In this document: positions 19,516 to 29,008 of the stretch, in pieces
How the letters are laid out: every line of letters begins with the position of its first letter
Numbering within the stretch: position 1 is the stretch's first letter
From: Thermococcus henrietii
Lineage (GTDB): Archaea > Methanobacteriota_B > Thermococci > Thermococcales > Thermococcaceae
Direction: 5' to 3'
Assembly: GCF_900198835.1 (NCBI RefSeq)
Contig: NZ_LT900021.1
Span: forward strand, 1,860,001 to 1,924,000
DNA length: 64,000 nucleotides
Notes under the pieces: model-generated
Told to the model about the DNA's origin: nothing
Seen by the model: the letters and a program-made list of their open reading frames with translations, nothing else
The model's database searches: none
Position numbers and translations under genes: made by a program

Positions 19516-19523
19516 TGATGCTC

Positions 19524-20528
19524 ATGCTGACCTACGCCCAGGCCGGAGTTGATGACGAGAAAACTGCTAAAGCTTTGGGAAGCATAATAGGCCTTGCGAG
19601 GGAGACGTTCAGGTTCAGGAGGGGAAAGCCCGGGAAGCCAGCGGAGAACCTCGGCCACTACTCGGCCCTGCTCGACTTCGGGAGCTTCTACCTCGCCATC
19701 ACGACAGACGGCGTCGGAACGAAGGTTCTCGTCGCGGAAGCGGTTGGAAAGTTCGACACGATAGGGATAGACATGATAGCGATGAACGTGAACGACCTCC
19801 TCTGCGTTGGCGCTGAACCGGTCGCGCTCGTTGACTACCTCGCAGTGAAGGAGCCGGACGAGAAAATCTTTGCCGAGATAGCGAAGGGCCTCTACGCTGG
19901 AGCGGAGCAGGCGGGGATAGCGATAGTGGGCGGGGAAACGGCTGTGATGCCTGACCTCATAAACGGCTTCGATTTGGCCGGAACGGCAATCGGAATCGTC
20001 GAGAATGGGAAGGTAATCACGGGGGAGATGATAAAGCCCGGCGACGCTGTAATAGGAATTTCGAGCTCGGGAATCCACTCAAACGGCCTGACCCTCGCGA
20101 GGAAGCTCCTCATTCCGAAGTACGGCCTCGACTACGAGTACGGGGGCAGGAAACTCTGGGAGTGGCTTTTGGAGCCGACAAGGATTTACGTGAAGGCGGT
20201 TCTTGAACTGCTCGAAAGGGTGGAAGTCCACGGTCTGGCCCACATAACCGGCGGCGGCCTTACAAACCTCAAGCGCCTCACGAACTACGGCTTCTCCCTT
20301 GAGATGCCCCCGATTGAGGGGATATTCAAGCTCATCCACGAGAACGGCGTTCCGCTGGAGGAGATGTTCAGGGTCTTCAACATGGGTGTGGGCTTCGTCG
20401 CGATTGTTCCCCAGGAGGAGAAGGAAGAGGCCCTGGAGATTCTCAACAAGCATTACGAGAGCTTTGAGCTCGGAAGGGTTACGGAGGGGCCCGGAATAAG
20501 GGTCGAGAACTTCGGCGTAAGACTTTAA
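19524..20528 (+). CDS. purM: Phosphoribosylformylglycinamidine cyclo-ligase PurM
   Basis: This 334-residue enzyme closes the imidazole ring, turning FGAM into AIR with ATP. It begins [19 protein letters not shown] and has [33 protein letters not shown] and [16 protein letters not shown]. The ATG at 19524 lies six bases after GGTG. An upstream in-frame start at 19446 would read through the promoter and is rejected. Unlike the other pur genes it lacks a clear TTGACA-N6-TGTCAA element. The DUF835 gene follows after 32 bases. Confidence 0.96.
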   Translation: MLTYAQAGVDDEKTAKALGSIIGLARETFRFRRGKPGKPAENLGHYSALLDFGSFYLAITTDGVGTKVLVAEAVGKFDTIGIDMIAMNVNDLLCVGAEPVALVDYLAVKEPDEKIFAEIAKGLYAGAEQAGIAIVGGETAVMPDLINGFDLAGTAIGIVENGKVITGEMIKPGDAVIGISSSGIHSNGLTLARKLLIPKYGLDYEYGGRKLWEWLLEPTRIYVKAVLELLERVEVHGLAHITGGGLTNLKRLTNYGFSLEMPPIEGIFKLIHENGVPLEEMFRVFNMGVGFVAIVPQEEKEEALEILNKHYESFELGRVTEGPGIRVENFGVRL

Positions 20529-20560
20529 TTTAGGCAGACCAAAAGAGACCAGGTGGTGGA

Positions 20561-21625
20561 ATGAACCCCCTGCTCGCGGGCCAGCTCTTCAGTTTTTCCC
20601 TCAAGGTGACGGCGGGGTTAGTCCTGCTTGCAGGCTGGAGGCGATACCGGAGGAACTCACTCCTCCTCTGGTCGCTCTTCTTCCTGAGTTCATCTCTCTC
20701 AATAGTCTCAGAGCTCCTTGGCTTCAATCTGGGGGTTCCCCTTTTCCAGGCAATCGGCGTTTCGTTCCTGGCAGGAGGCGTTGTTTCCCTCCTCGATGAG
20801 GAGGCCGTTGGGTTCCCCATACACTCCCTCAGGCTCGCGGCGCTAACGTTGCCGTTTCTGGTTTCCGTCTATATCGTCCTATACGCCAAAGTGGTGGCGG
20901 ACCCAAAGCCAATATACCTGTCCTACGGTGTAGCCGGAATCTTCTACGCCTTTGCAGGAGTTGTCCTCTGGGGTGTTAGGAGGTTCTATCCCCGCTCTGG
21001 AACGCTCCTGAGTGCCATAATAACCCTTCACGGAATTCACAAGATGGACTACCCATTCCTCAGGCCCGTCGAGTGGTTCGCGCCCATCGGGTTCACCCTC
21101 GGGGCAACGCTGAACGCCCTTGAGGTTATAGCCTTCATCCACGTCGTCCTCTCCGAGAGGTTCAGGAACGTCGTCGAAGCCGAGAAACCGGAGGTCGTGA
21201 AAAAAGGCATCTTCATAGTGTCCCCGGATAGGTTCAGGACGTACGTCGAGGCGCTCTCCGACTTCCCGGTTCTGGCCTTCGCGAGAAGAAGGGACTTTCC
21301 GGAGAGGTGGGAGGTTCACCTGCTGACGACCGTCGAAGGGCCTGGCAACATCGGGCCGACCCAGCTTCACAGAATAATCGAGAGAACCCGCTCCTATCTG
21401 GCGGAGGCCCACCGCGAGAACGTGACGGGAGTGGTCGTCATCGAAGGGCTGGAGTATCTGATGATGTACAACGACTTCCGCTCGGTGCTGAAGTTCCTCG
21501 CGACGCTCGCTGACTACATAGCCCTCTACGGTGGAATGCTGGTCTTAGTTCTCGACGAGAAGAGCTTTGACGAGAGGCAGCTTAAAACCCTCAGGCAGGT
21601 TCTCAACGTGGGGGAGGTCGGATGA
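20561..21625 (+). CDS. Membrane protein with C-terminal DUF835 domain
   Basis: This 354-residue protein has about seven hydrophobic segments in residues 5-210, then a soluble domain containing VEGPGNIGPTQLHRI, VVVIEGLEYLMMYND and MLVLVLDEKSFDERQLK. That is the DUF835 pattern, a degenerate P-loop-like family found mainly in archaeal membrane and sensor-like proteins. The arrangement suggests a membrane receptor with a cytoplasmic regulatory domain. The ATG follows CAGGTGGTGGA. The stop overlaps the start of a 54-codon gene as ATGA, so the two are likely coupled. The ligand is unknown. Confidence 0.82.
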   Translation: MNPLLAGQLFSFSLKVTAGLVLLAGWRRYRRNSLLLWSLFFLSSSLSIVSELLGFNLGVPLFQAIGVSFLAGGVVSLLDEEAVGFPIHSLRLAALTLPFLVSVYIVLYAKVVADPKPIYLSYGVAGIFYAFAGVVLWGVRRFYPRSGTLLSAIITLHGIHKMDYPFLRPVEWFAPIGFTLGATLNALEVIAFIHVVLSERFRNVVEAEKPEVVKKGIFIVSPDRFRTYVEALSDFPVLAFARRRDFPERWEVHLLTTVEGPGNIGPTQLHRIIERTRSYLAEAHRENVTGVVVIEGLEYLMMYNDFRSVLKFLATLADYIALYGGMLVLVLDEKSFDERQLKTLRQVLNVGEVG

Positions 21626-21786
21626 TTCTGACCGCGAAGAAAAAGGCCTTCCTTGAGGAGCTTCCAAGGGTTGTAGGGGAGGCCGTTGAAACTTACGGAA
21701 TCCGGCTGAGGAAAATAGAGATAGAGGAGGACGAGAAGGGTTGCTACACGGTTTTAATCACTTACGATTCGGAGTTCCACCTGTGA
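21622..21786 (+). CDS. Small 54-residue protein coupled to the DUF835 gene
   Basis: A short frame beginning MILTAKKKAFLEELPR and ending CYTVLITYDSEFHL is coupled to the DUF835 gene by an ATGA overlap and has GGGGAGGTCGG as ribosome site. Composition is charged and looks coding: a helix, a beta strand and an acidic KIEIEEDEKG turn. It runs 29 bases into the 3' end of the convergent purC gene. I do not recognise the family. It is easily missed because of its length. Confidence 0.6.
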   Translation: MILTAKKKAFLEELPRVVGEAVETYGIRLRKIEIEEDEKGCYTVLITYDSEFHL

Positions 21787-22465
21787 GCCTCTCGTAGAGC
21801 TTCTCGTAGGCTGAAATCAGGTCCCCTTTGTCAAAGCGGAAGACGTCCTTATCAAGGCTCTCCTTCGTCTCTGCGTCCCAGAAGCGGCAGGTGTCCGGGC
21901 TAATCTCATCCCCGAGGACTATCTCTCCCCTCTCGTTCTTCCCGAACTCGAGCTTGAAGTCCACGAGAATTATCCCGCGCTCGGCGAAGTACTTCCTGAG
22001 AACCTCGTTAACCTTGAGGGCGATTCTCTCTATCTCCCTGACTTCCTCCTCGCTTATCCCCAAGACCTTGGCGTGGTAGTGATTAATCATCGGGTCGCCG
22101 AGGCTGTCGTCCTTGTAGTAGAGCTCAACTATCGGCTCCGGAAGTTCAGTTCCTTCCTCGAGCGGGAGGCGCTTCTTCAAACTTCCTGCGACGACGTTCC
22201 TGACGACGACCTCGAGGGGGTACATCTTGAGCCTCTCAACGATGAGCCTGTTGTCGCCGGCGACGCCTATGAAGTGGGTCTTGATTCCGTTCTCCTCAAG
22301 AACCTTGAAGAGAACCGCGCTAATCTGGGCGTTGAGCCAGCCCTTACCCTTGAACTGGGCCCTCTTCTTGCCGTCGAAGGCGGTGGCATCGTCTTTGAAC
22401 TCCATTATCGCCTTCCCATTGTCGAGCGGGATTACCTTCTTGGCCTTACCCTCGTAGACCTCCAC
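21758..22465 (-). CDS. purC: SAICAR synthase PurC
   Basis: This 235-residue enzyme joins CAIR and aspartate to form SAICAR. It begins VEVYEGKAKKVIPLDNGK and has the family stretches DDATAFDGKK, VVRNVVAGSL and LVDFKLEFGKNERGEIVLGDEISPD. I favour the GTG at 22465 because it lies six bases after GGTG; the GTG at 22474 overlaps that site. It is divergent from purF across a 154-base region with operator elements for both. Its 3' end overlaps the small gene at 21622-21786. Confidence 0.95.
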   Translation of the reverse strand: MEVYEGKAKKVIPLDNGKAIMEFKDDATAFDGKKRAQFKGKGWLNAQISAVLFKVLEENGIKTHFIGVAGDNRLIVERLKMYPLEVVVRNVVAGSLKKRLPLEEGTELPEPIVELYYKDDSLGDPMINHYHAKVLGISEEEVREIERIALKVNEVLRKYFAERGIILVDFKLEFGKNERGEIVLGDEISPDTCRFWDAETKESLDKDVFRFDKGDLISAYEKLYERLTGGTPNRK

Positions 22466-22470
22466 CCGAA

Positions 22471-22530
22471 TCACCAGTTTTATGTAAAACTAGCCCACTT
22501 TTAAGGATTTTTTTGCCATTTTAATGTCAA
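22471..22530 (-). promoter_or_regulatory. purC promoter with paired operator elements
   Basis: The distal element, 22513-22530, is TTGCCATTTTAATGTCAA, matching 11 of 12 arm positions. The proximal one, 22471-22488, ends in TGTAAA and has a weak left arm that overlaps the ribosome site. They are exactly 42 bases apart, with the TATA-like CCTTAAAAG (around 22497-22505 on the minus strand) between them. Confidence 0.58.
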
Positions 22531-22589
22531 AACATGGGCAAAGCTTTTAAACACGGATGACTAAATTCGACCGGCTTAACGGAATGCCA

Positions 22590-22607
22590 TTAACTTTCAC
22601 ATGTCAA
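22590..22607 (+). promoter_or_regulatory. purF operator element
   Basis: TTAACTTTCACATGTCAA lies directly before the purF ribosome site GGTGGTGGCG and matches 10 of 12 arm positions. Its arms are identical to those of the proximal purE element. A TATA-like CTTTTAAAC at 22544-22552 lies about 40 bases upstream. A second copy at the expected 42-base distance is not convincing here. Confidence 0.5.
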
Positions 22608-22619
22608 CCGGTGGTGGCG

Positions 22620-23954
22620 ATGCGAGAGAAGTGCGGAATCTTTGCAACGCTCTCAGAGAACTCCGCAAAGAAGGCCTACTACGCCCTGCTCGCCCTCCAG
22701 CACCGCGGACAGGAGAGCGCGGGAATAAGCGTCTGGCGGGGCAGGATAAGAACGGTTTCAGGCCTCGGTCTCGTCACCGACGTTTTCAAAGGAAAGGAGC
22801 TCGCAAAGCTCCGTTCAAACCTCGCCATAGCCCACGTCCGCTACTCCACCTCCGGCTCGCTCAACGAGACCCAGCCCCTTGAGACGGAGTGCTGTGGAAT
22901 GAGAATCGCGGTGGCGCACAACGGGACGCTCACCAACTTCAGGCCCCTCCGCGAGAGGTATGAAAAGCTCGGCGTCAGGTTCCGCCACTCGGTTGACTCC
23001 GAACTGCTCGGGATTTCCTTTCTCTGGCACCTCCGCGAGACGGGAGACGAGTTCGAGGCCATGAAGGAGGTTTTTAACGAGGTTAAAGGTGCATACTCCG
23101 TTGCACTCCTCTTCGACGGCAAAATCCTCGTGGCAAGGGACCCCGTTGGCTTCAGACCCTTGAGCTACGGAACTGGAGATGGCCACTACTTCGCGAGCGA
23201 AGATTCGGCATTGAAGCTCTTCGTGGAGGAAACGAGGGACGTGAGGCCTGGTGAGGTGTTCCTTCTCTCGGAGAATGGTGTTGAGAGCAGGGTCCTCGTC
23301 AGGGAAAGTCACCACCACTGCGTTTTTGAGTACATCTACTTCGCAAGGCCGGACAGCGTCCTTGATGGGACAAACGTTTACAGCGCGCGGGTCAGGATGG
23401 GACAGGAGCTGGCGAGGGAGAGCCCGGCTGAGGGCGACGTCGTCATAGCGGTTCCCGACTCCGGAAGGGCCGCCGCTCTGGGCTTCTCGCAGGAGAGCGG
23501 GATTCCCTACGCTGAGGGCCTGATAAAGAACCGCTACATCGGGAGGACCTTTATAATGCCGGGCCAGTTCAACCGCGAGCTGAAGGTTAAGCTCAAGCTC
23601 TCGCCGGTTAGGGAAGTCGTCGCCGGGAAGAGAGTCGTCTTAGTTGACGATTCCATAGTCAGGGGCACGACGATGAAGAGAATCGTCGCGATGCTGAGGA
23701 AGGCCGGCGCGAGGGAAGTCCACGTCAGAATCGCCTCACCGCCGATAAGGTACCCCTGCTACATGGGCATCGACATCCCCACGAGGCACGAGCTCATAGC
23801 GGCCTTCGGGGGAGTTGAAAAGGTGAAGGAAGCGATAGGGGCAGACAGCTTAGCTTACCTCAGCGTTGAGGGCCTGAAGAGGGCCGTCGGCAGGGAAGAC
23901 CTCTGCACGGCCTGTCTAACCGGCGAGTATCCCGAGTGGGCGTTCAAGTTCTGA
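22620..23954 (+). CDS. purF: Amidophosphoribosyltransferase PurF
   Basis: This 444-residue enzyme makes the first committed step, phosphoribosylamine from PRPP and glutamine. The N-terminus [11 protein letters not shown] places the nucleophile at Cys5, so a four-residue propeptide is probably removed. The glutaminase half has [12 protein letters not shown] and [10 protein letters not shown]. The PRPP-binding half has [18 protein letters not shown] near residue 340. The ATG at 22620 follows GGTGGTGGCG. A reading from 22557 would start ahead of the operator and is rejected. It overlaps the convergent fdh-like gene by 11 bases. Confidence 0.96.
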   Translation: MREKCGIFATLSENSAKKAYYALLALQHRGQESAGISVWRGRIRTVSGLGLVTDVFKGKELAKLRSNLAIAHVRYSTSGSLNETQPLETECCGMRIAVAHNGTLTNFRPLRERYEKLGVRFRHSVDSELLGISFLWHLRETGDEFEAMKEVFNEVKGAYSVALLFDGKILVARDPVGFRPLSYGTGDGHYFASEDSALKLFVEETRDVRPGEVFLLSENGVESRVLVRESHHHCVFEYIYFARPDSVLDGTNVYSARVRMGQELARESPAEGDVVIAVPDSGRAAALGFSQESGIPYAEGLIKNRYIGRTFIMPGQFNRELKVKLKLSPVREVVAGKRVVLVDDSIVRGTTMKRIVAMLRKAGAREVHVRIASPPIRYPCYMGIDIPTRHELIAAFGGVEKVKEAIGADSLAYLSVEGLKRAVGREDLCTACLTGEYPEWAFKF

Positions 23955-25929
23955 CTTTCCTAACCCGGCACGCCGAGAACTTGAACGCCGGGGTTCCAGC
24001 CTTGTTGAGCGCTGAACTCGTGAGCCTGTTCGCCTTGAAGTGGAAGGGAACCACGACGAGGCCCTCCTGAACCTTCCCGACCTTCGCGCGCATCCTTATC
24101 CTTCCGCGCCGTGTTTCAATCTCCACCCAGTCACCGTCGCGGATTCCGAGCCTTTCCGCGTCGCGCTTGCTTATCAGCGCCCTAGGCTCGCCCATGAGCT
24201 TCACGAGGGAGGGACTCCTCCGCGTCATCTCGCCGGTGTTGTAGTGGCTTATCAGCCTGACGGTCGTTAGAACCATCGGGAACTCCCCGTTCGGCTCCTC
24301 CCAGGGTGAGATTCTCTCGACGGCCATGAAGTGGGCCTTTCCATCGGGCGTTGCGAACTCCCAGGTGTGAAGTCTCTTCCTGGGCAGAAAGATTCCATCG
24401 CCGTTCTTGAGTTCCTCAACGTCCCTCTCCTCAAGCTCCGGGAAGAGACGGAAGTACTCTGCCGTTATCTCCTCAACCTTGGTGTAGTCGAAGCCCGGAA
24501 GTCCGAGCGCCCGACCGAGCATCGTCAAAATCTCCCAGTCGGGCCTTGAGTCGACGTAGGGCTCGCAGACTTTGTGGCTCCACTGGATTCTCCGCTCGCT
24601 GTTCATGTAACTGCCGGCCTTCTCGCAGAAAGCCGATGCCGGGAGGATGTAGTGGGCGTAGCGCGCCGTTCTCGTCATGAAGATGTCCTGAACCACGAGT
24701 AGGTCGAGCTTTCTGAGGGCTTTTCTTACGTGGTCAAAGTTCGCCTCGCTCACAGCCGGATTCTCGCCGACGATGTAGAGGGCCTTAACGTCACCCTCTT
24801 CTATTGCCTCCCACAGCTCGGTGAGGTAGAGGCCCCTGTCCGTTGGTATGTCCTCGACTCCCCACACGTCGGCAACGCGCTTCCGGAAGCGTTCGTCAGT
24901 CAGCGGGACGTAGCCCGGCAGAAACTCACTCAGCGCGCCCATGTATGCCGCTCCCTGGACGTTGTTCTGCCCGCGCATAGGATAGAGGCCACCGCGCTCG
25001 CCGATGTAGCCGAGGAGCAGAGCGAGGTTTATCACCGCTAGAACGTTCTCAACTCCAGAAACGTGCTGGGTTAGGCCCATCCCCCACATTATCGCCCCGC
25101 TCCCTGCCAGCGCGAAGGCCCTCGCAACTTCCCTTATCGTCTCCGCTGGAATTCCAGTTACGCTCTCGGCGTACTCGGGGGTATACTTCGTAACCCCCAT
25201 CCTGACCTCGGAGAACCCGCTCGTCCTCATCCTGATGAACTCCTCGTTGTGGAGACCCTCCTTGATTATAACGTGGGCAATCGCGTTGGCCAGGACTATG
25301 TCTGTCCCGGGCTTTATGACGAGTTTGTAATCCGCAAAGGCCATCGTCCGCGTTTCCCTGACGTCCACGACGATTACCCTGGCCCCTCTCCTCTTGGCCC
25401 TCAGAATGTAGTCCATGACGACGGGGTGCGTTTCAGCGGGATTGTAGCCCCATATCAGGACGGCGTTGAAGCGCTCGATGTCCTCGTAGGGGTTCGTCTG
25501 CGCCCCGGTTCCAACGGTCAGCTTGAGCGCGTGAACGCTCGCCTCGTGGCACAACCTCGCGCAGTTGTCTATGTTGTTCGTGCCGAAGAGGCGGGCAATC
25601 TTCTGGAGGAGGTAGTTCTCCTCGTTGCTCACCTTCGAGGACGAGAGGAACGCCACCGCGTCGGGGCCGTAAAGCTCCCTTATCTCGAGCAGTCTGTTGG
25701 CTATCTCCTCTATAGCAACCCCCCAGCTGATTGGGACCATCGCCGAACCAACCCTCTTGAGGGGTCTCTTCAGCCTTCCAGGGGAGCGGACGAACTCGAG
25801 CGAGTAGAGGCCCTTGGGGCAGAGCTTTCCCCTGTTCGGCTCGCCGGGATAGGGCTTGACCCTCATGCTCTTCTCGTCAACGAGGAGCCTGCACCCAAAA
25901 CCGCAGAAGGGGCACACAACAGTCTTCAC
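23944..25929 (-). CDS. fdhA: Formate dehydrogenase alpha-like molybdopterin oxidoreductase
   Basis: This 661-residue protein belongs to the molybdenum/tungsten bis-MGD family. A 4Fe-4S site is formed by Cys6, Cys9, Cys13 and Cys37. In [13 protein letters not shown], Cys127 followed by His128 matches the Cys/Sec-His pair of formate dehydrogenases. No Tat signal is present, so it is cytoplasmic. The GTG at 25929 follows GGTGGTAGC. No electron-transfer subunits or hydrogenase genes adjoin it. Its place beside purF, in a genome using formate for PurT and PurP, suggests that it makes formate for purines. That role is inference. Confidence 0.85.
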   Translation of the reverse strand: MKTVVCPFCGFGCRLLVDEKSMRVKPYPGEPNRGKLCPKGLYSLEFVRSPGRLKRPLKRVGSAMVPISWGVAIEEIANRLLEIRELYGPDAVAFLSSSKVSNEENYLLQKIARLFGTNNIDNCARLCHEASVHALKLTVGTGAQTNPYEDIERFNAVLIWGYNPAETHPVVMDYILRAKRRGARVIVVDVRETRTMAFADYKLVIKPGTDIVLANAIAHVIIKEGLHNEEFIRMRTSGFSEVRMGVTKYTPEYAESVTGIPAETIREVARAFALAGSGAIMWGMGLTQHVSGVENVLAVINLALLLGYIGERGGLYPMRGQNNVQGAAYMGALSEFLPGYVPLTDERFRKRVADVWGVEDIPTDRGLYLTELWEAIEEGDVKALYIVGENPAVSEANFDHVRKALRKLDLLVVQDIFMTRTARYAHYILPASAFCEKAGSYMNSERRIQWSHKVCEPYVDSRPDWEILTMLGRALGLPGFDYTKVEEITAEYFRLFPELEERDVEELKNGDGIFLPRKRLHTWEFATPDGKAHFMAVERISPWEEPNGEFPMVLTTVRLISHYNTGEMTRRSPSLVKLMGEPRALISKRDAERLGIRDGDWVEIETRRGRIRMRAKVGKVQEGLVVVPFHFKANRLTSSALNKAGTPAFKFSACRVRKVRT

Positions 25930-26127
25930 GCTACCACCGTATTGGCAAGAAAAAGTCAAAATTAAAAAGTTTTCTGGCCAAAATTGAGTAGAATTCGTTA
26001 ATTACGAGGATGCTAATTAAAGTCTACAATTAGTTATATAACTATATACTAAATCACTTAACAATAAACAAATGCAAAAATTAAAGACAAAAACTTTAAA
26101 TATAAATTTAATAAGTAAAACGTGGTG
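25930..26127. other. AT-rich intergenic region with a perfect palindrome
   Basis: This 198-base gap is far richer in AT than its surroundings. It holds the perfect 14-base palindrome TAGTTATATAACTA (26031-26044) and a TATA-like CTTTAAATATAAA (26094-26106) that would serve the decayed cassette downstream. I see no gene in it. Confidence 0.5.
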
Positions 26128-26314
26128 ATGCATGTGACTGCATTTGGACTATGGTGGATTGGTTGGGATGAAGGGAAAGAAGGGTATTTCTCCAGGATGA
26201 AAAACGGAAACGAAAACCTAACAACAAATGATTTTAAAAAGAGAGGCTTTGAATACGCAATAGTAGCAGATAGCGCCCGTGGACAAAGTTAGGGAGGCGT
26301 GCTTAGAATGGTAA
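26128..26314 (+). pseudogene. DUF4855-like gene reduced by internal deletion
   Basis: The first 52 codons (FGLWWIGWDEG, then RGFEYAIVAD) match the start of the DUF4855-like protein at 16240-17493. They then run directly into bases reading DKVREACLEW in another frame, which match its last residues DKVRETCPEW. About 350 codons have therefore been lost, leaving only both ends. The merged frame stops at 26292 and the original terminal stop is at 26312-26314. The start is GTG 26134 or ATG 26128, with GGTG upstream. As in the intact cassette, its end overlaps the next gene, a CGP-CTERM protein. Confidence 0.8.
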
Positions 26315-27294
26315 GAAAGACACTTTTGTTTTTTCTGATATCTATTTCTGTTCTCTCTGTAATTCCATACATCTCGGCCGACGTCGTTGTAATCCCGGGA
26401 AAGAGTGATGCCTTTATCGTGCACTGGTGGGCCGGCGAAAACGGGGAACTCGGGATGGACTTCTACCACTTCATCAACGGGACCCTTCAGCCCTTTTACC
26501 GCACCTGCCTCTTCTGCAACGGCAACGGAATTATAAACGACTGGGCTAGGCTCATTCCGAACGGGAGTTCGTGGATATTCCTGCGGAGCTTCTACGTTCC
26601 CAAAAACGATACGCGGGTTGTTGAGGCCTACCGCGTTCAGGGAAAGGACTGCGCCCTCATTGGAAGGGTTTCGTTCCTCCTGCCCCCAGAAACGGAGCCG
26701 AGGATTGTGGTTTACTACCAGAGGAAGGCCTTTGCAGTGTATTTTGAAAACGGGAGCGAAATTATTTCAAAGAAGTTCCTGATTCGAGATTCGCTCACAC
26801 CGGTTAACTTCTCCGGTTTTCCAGAGGAGACGCCCGTCTATTACGCGATGGAAGAGGGCGTCCCCTTGGGTGGATTCTACGTCAGAGGGGACGGCTATGC
26901 CTACAATGGGAGCAGGATTGTTCTCGTTCCGTTGAACGTCGTCGGGGAAGTCGTATCGCTCCTGAAAGTCAAGGGAGACATCAGAGGTTTTGCATCGGCC
27001 GTTCTGAAAGACGGGGTTATCCTGTACTATCCTTACAGCTATCATGTCAACGGTTCCCCTGTAACATACAAGGAGCTTCGCCTCTTCTACTATCCAACCA
27101 ACGGCGGGAAGCTCAAGGTTTTCAAGCTCGAAAAGTTTCAGAACGGCTCGGGCTTTGCCCCAGGAATCGTCTGCTCAGAGAAGCCAGAAGAGAAAAGGCC
27201 GGAAAAGGGAAACTCCGGGATATGTGGTCCTGCGAGCTTAGTGGTGCTGACCCTGATACCAGCTTACAGGGCTTTCCGCAGGAAGTACTCGTGA
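26308..27294 (+). CDS. Secreted CGP-CTERM protein
   Basis: This 328-residue protein has a signal peptide (LLFFLISISVLSVIPYISA), a beta-rich extracellular region with about ten N-x-S/T sequons, a charged linker EKPEEKRPEKGNSG and the terminal ICGPASLVV, hydrophobic helix and RRKYS of the CGP-CTERM sorting signal. It is the counterpart of the 17478-19427 gene in the second cassette, though about half the length and lacking its duplication. The ATG at 26308 lies nine bases after GGAGG. Its 3' end overlaps the convergent pdxT by 31 bases. Function unknown. Confidence 0.8.
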   Translation: MVRKTLLFFLISISVLSVIPYISADVVVIPGKSDAFIVHWWAGENGELGMDFYHFINGTLQPFYRTCLFCNGNGIINDWARLIPNGSSWIFLRSFYVPKNDTRVVEAYRVQGKDCALIGRVSFLLPPETEPRIVVYYQRKAFAVYFENGSEIISKKFLIRDSLTPVNFSGFPEETPVYYAMEEGVPLGGFYVRGDGYAYNGSRIVLVPLNVVGEVVSLLKVKGDIRGFASAVLKDGVILYYPYSYHVNGSPVTYKELRLFYYPTNGGKLKVFKLEKFQNGSGFAPGIVCSEKPEEKRPEKGNSGICGPASLVVLTLIPAYRAFRRKYS

Positions 27295-27857
27295 ACCCTC
27301 GTGTCGTCCGTCAGCTCGGGATGGAACTCGAGGCCGATTAAATTGCCCTGCTCGACGCCGACAACCCTGTCGCCGAGCCACGCGATGGGCTTCACATTAT
27401 CACTGAGGAGCTCCACTATCCTCGGGGCGCGTATGAAGACACCGGGAAACGGCTCGTCGCTGAAGGCAAGCTTTATCGGCGCCTCGAAGCTGTCCACCTG
27501 CCTTCCGTATGCGTTTCTGTTCACTTTAACGTCGAGGAGTTCAAGGAACCTCTGCTCCGGCGTTGCCCCGATGACGTCTTTGGAGAGCATTATGAGACCG
27601 GCGCACGTTCCCATTATGGGCAGTCCCTCTTCGCCGAGCTTCTTAACCGGCTCGAGGAGGCCGTTCTTAACCATGAGCCTCGAGATTGTTGTGCTCTCGC
27701 CACCGGGGATTATTATAGCAGAGATTCCCTCGAGCTGTTCCGGCTTTCTGAGCCAGATTACTTCACCAGTGACGCCAAGGTTCTCAAGGGCCCTTTTGCT
27801 CGCCTCGATGTGCTCACTGACGTCTCCTTGGAGGCCTATAACGCCTACCTTGACCAT
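27264..27857 (-). CDS. pdxT: Pyridoxal 5'-phosphate synthase glutaminase PdxT
   Basis: This 197-residue class I-type amidotransferase passes ammonia to PdxS for pyridoxal phosphate synthesis. It begins VKVGVIGLQGDVSEHIEA and has GGESTTISRLM, the nucleophile in MGTCAGLIML and GLEFHPEL. The ATG follows GGGGGGATTGAA. It lies 33 bases after pdxS, and the two subunits form the large PdxST complex. The 3' end overlaps the convergent CGP-CTERM gene. Confidence 0.96.
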   Translation of the reverse strand: MVKVGVIGLQGDVSEHIEASKRALENLGVTGEVIWLRKPEQLEGISAIIIPGGESTTISRLMVKNGLLEPVKKLGEEGLPIMGTCAGLIMLSKDVIGATPEQRFLELLDVKVNRNAYGRQVDSFEAPIKLAFSDEPFPGVFIRAPRIVELLSDNVKPIAWLGDRVVGVEQGNLIGLEFHPELTDDTRVHEYFLRKAL

Positions 27858-27890
27858 TTCAATCCCCCCAAGTGTGAAAAAGGAGAAGAG

Positions 27891-28898
27891 TCAGACGCCC
27901 CTCTCCTCAAGGCGAACCTCAAGCTCCTCGATGTCCTGACCCTTCATGGGCTCGCCGATTTCCTTGCTTATCTCGACGAGAACGTCGGGCTCGTCCCAGT
28001 GGTTGACGGCCTCGACTATAGCCCTGGCCATCTTCTCAGGGTTGGAGCTCTTGAAGATTCCAGAGCCGACGAAGACGCCGTCCATGCCCATCTGCATCAT
28101 CAGTGCGGCGTCAGCTGGAGTCGCGACTCCACCCGCCGCGAAGTTAACGACTGGCAACCTGCCGAGCTTCTTTATCTCAAGGAGAACCTTGTAGAGGCCG
28201 TCAACAATCTCGCGGTAGGTGTAGTGGCCGTAAACAGGCTCGTTCTCGAGAACCCTTACCGGAAGCCCGGCTATCTCCTTGACGTTGAGGGCAAGCCTGA
28301 GGTAGGGCTCCGCGAACTTTTCAGCCACTCCGTAGACCTGCTCGTCGGTCATGGCCTGAATCTGCCTTATTCCCTCCGCAACGAGGCGGACGTGCCTGAC
28401 GGCCTCGACGATGTTGCCGGTTCCGGCTTCGCCCTTGGTTCTAATCATGGCCGAGCCTTCCCATATCCTCCTCACGGCCTCACCAAGGTTCCTGGCACCG
28501 CAGACGAAGGGAACGGCAAATTCCCTCTTGTCGATGTGGAAGAACGGGTCCGATGGCGTTAGAACCTCGCTCTCATCAATCATGTCAACGCCAAGGGCTT
28601 CGAGTATTTTCGCCTCGGCGACGTGGCCGATTCTGACCTTAGCCATGACAGGAATCGTAACCGCGTCCATTATCTCCTGAATCTTCTCAATTGGCGCCAT
28701 CCTCGCGACTCCACCGGCTTTCCTGATGTCGGCCGGAACGCGGTGGAGGGCCATCACCGAAACGGCTCCCGCCTCTTCCGCAATCCTCGCCTGCTCGGCG
28801 TTGGTGACGTCCATAATGACTCCGCCCTTGACCATCTTGGCGAAGCCCCTCTTGAGCCTCTCCGTTCCCTTGGCTTCGATAACCTTCAGCTTGTCCAT
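27891..28898 (-). CDS. pdxS: Pyridoxal 5'-phosphate synthase lyase subunit PdxS
   Basis: This 335-residue (beta-alpha)8 barrel makes PLP from ribose 5-phosphate, glyceraldehyde 3-phosphate and ammonia. It contains [33 protein letters not shown] with the catalytic lysine, and [19 protein letters not shown]. The length includes the insert commonly seen in archaeal PdxS. The ATG at 28898 follows GAGGTGGTGAGG; the GTG three codons before lies in that site. The promoter is at 28931-28942. Confidence 0.97.
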   Translation of the reverse strand: MDKLKVIEAKGTERLKRGFAKMVKGGVIMDVTNAEQARIAEEAGAVSVMALHRVPADIRKAGGVARMAPIEKIQEIMDAVTIPVMAKVRIGHVAEAKILEALGVDMIDESEVLTPSDPFFHIDKREFAVPFVCGARNLGEAVRRIWEGSAMIRTKGEAGTGNIVEAVRHVRLVAEGIRQIQAMTDEQVYGVAEKFAEPYLRLALNVKEIAGLPVRVLENEPVYGHYTYREIVDGLYKVLLEIKKLGRLPVVNFAAGGVATPADAALMMQMGMDGVFVGSGIFKSSNPEKMARAIVEAVNHWDEPDVLVEISKEIGEPMKGQDIEELEVRLEERGV

Positions 28899-28930
28899 CC
28901 TCACCACCTCATTCAGATGAACGTTTTAGT

Positions 28931-28942
28931 GGATTATAAGCC
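28931..28942 (-). promoter_or_regulatory. pdxS promoter TATA box
   Basis: Minus-strand GGCTTATAATCC lies 33-44 bases upstream of the pdxS ATG, which fits transcription starting near 28910 just ahead of the ribosome site. No palindrome is visible around it. Confidence 0.55.
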
Positions 28943-29008
28943 TTGCCACCAGCAATGACGGATTTTCGTAAAAAATGTTCAAAAAATGGCACGAAAAGCC
29001 GAAAAGGT

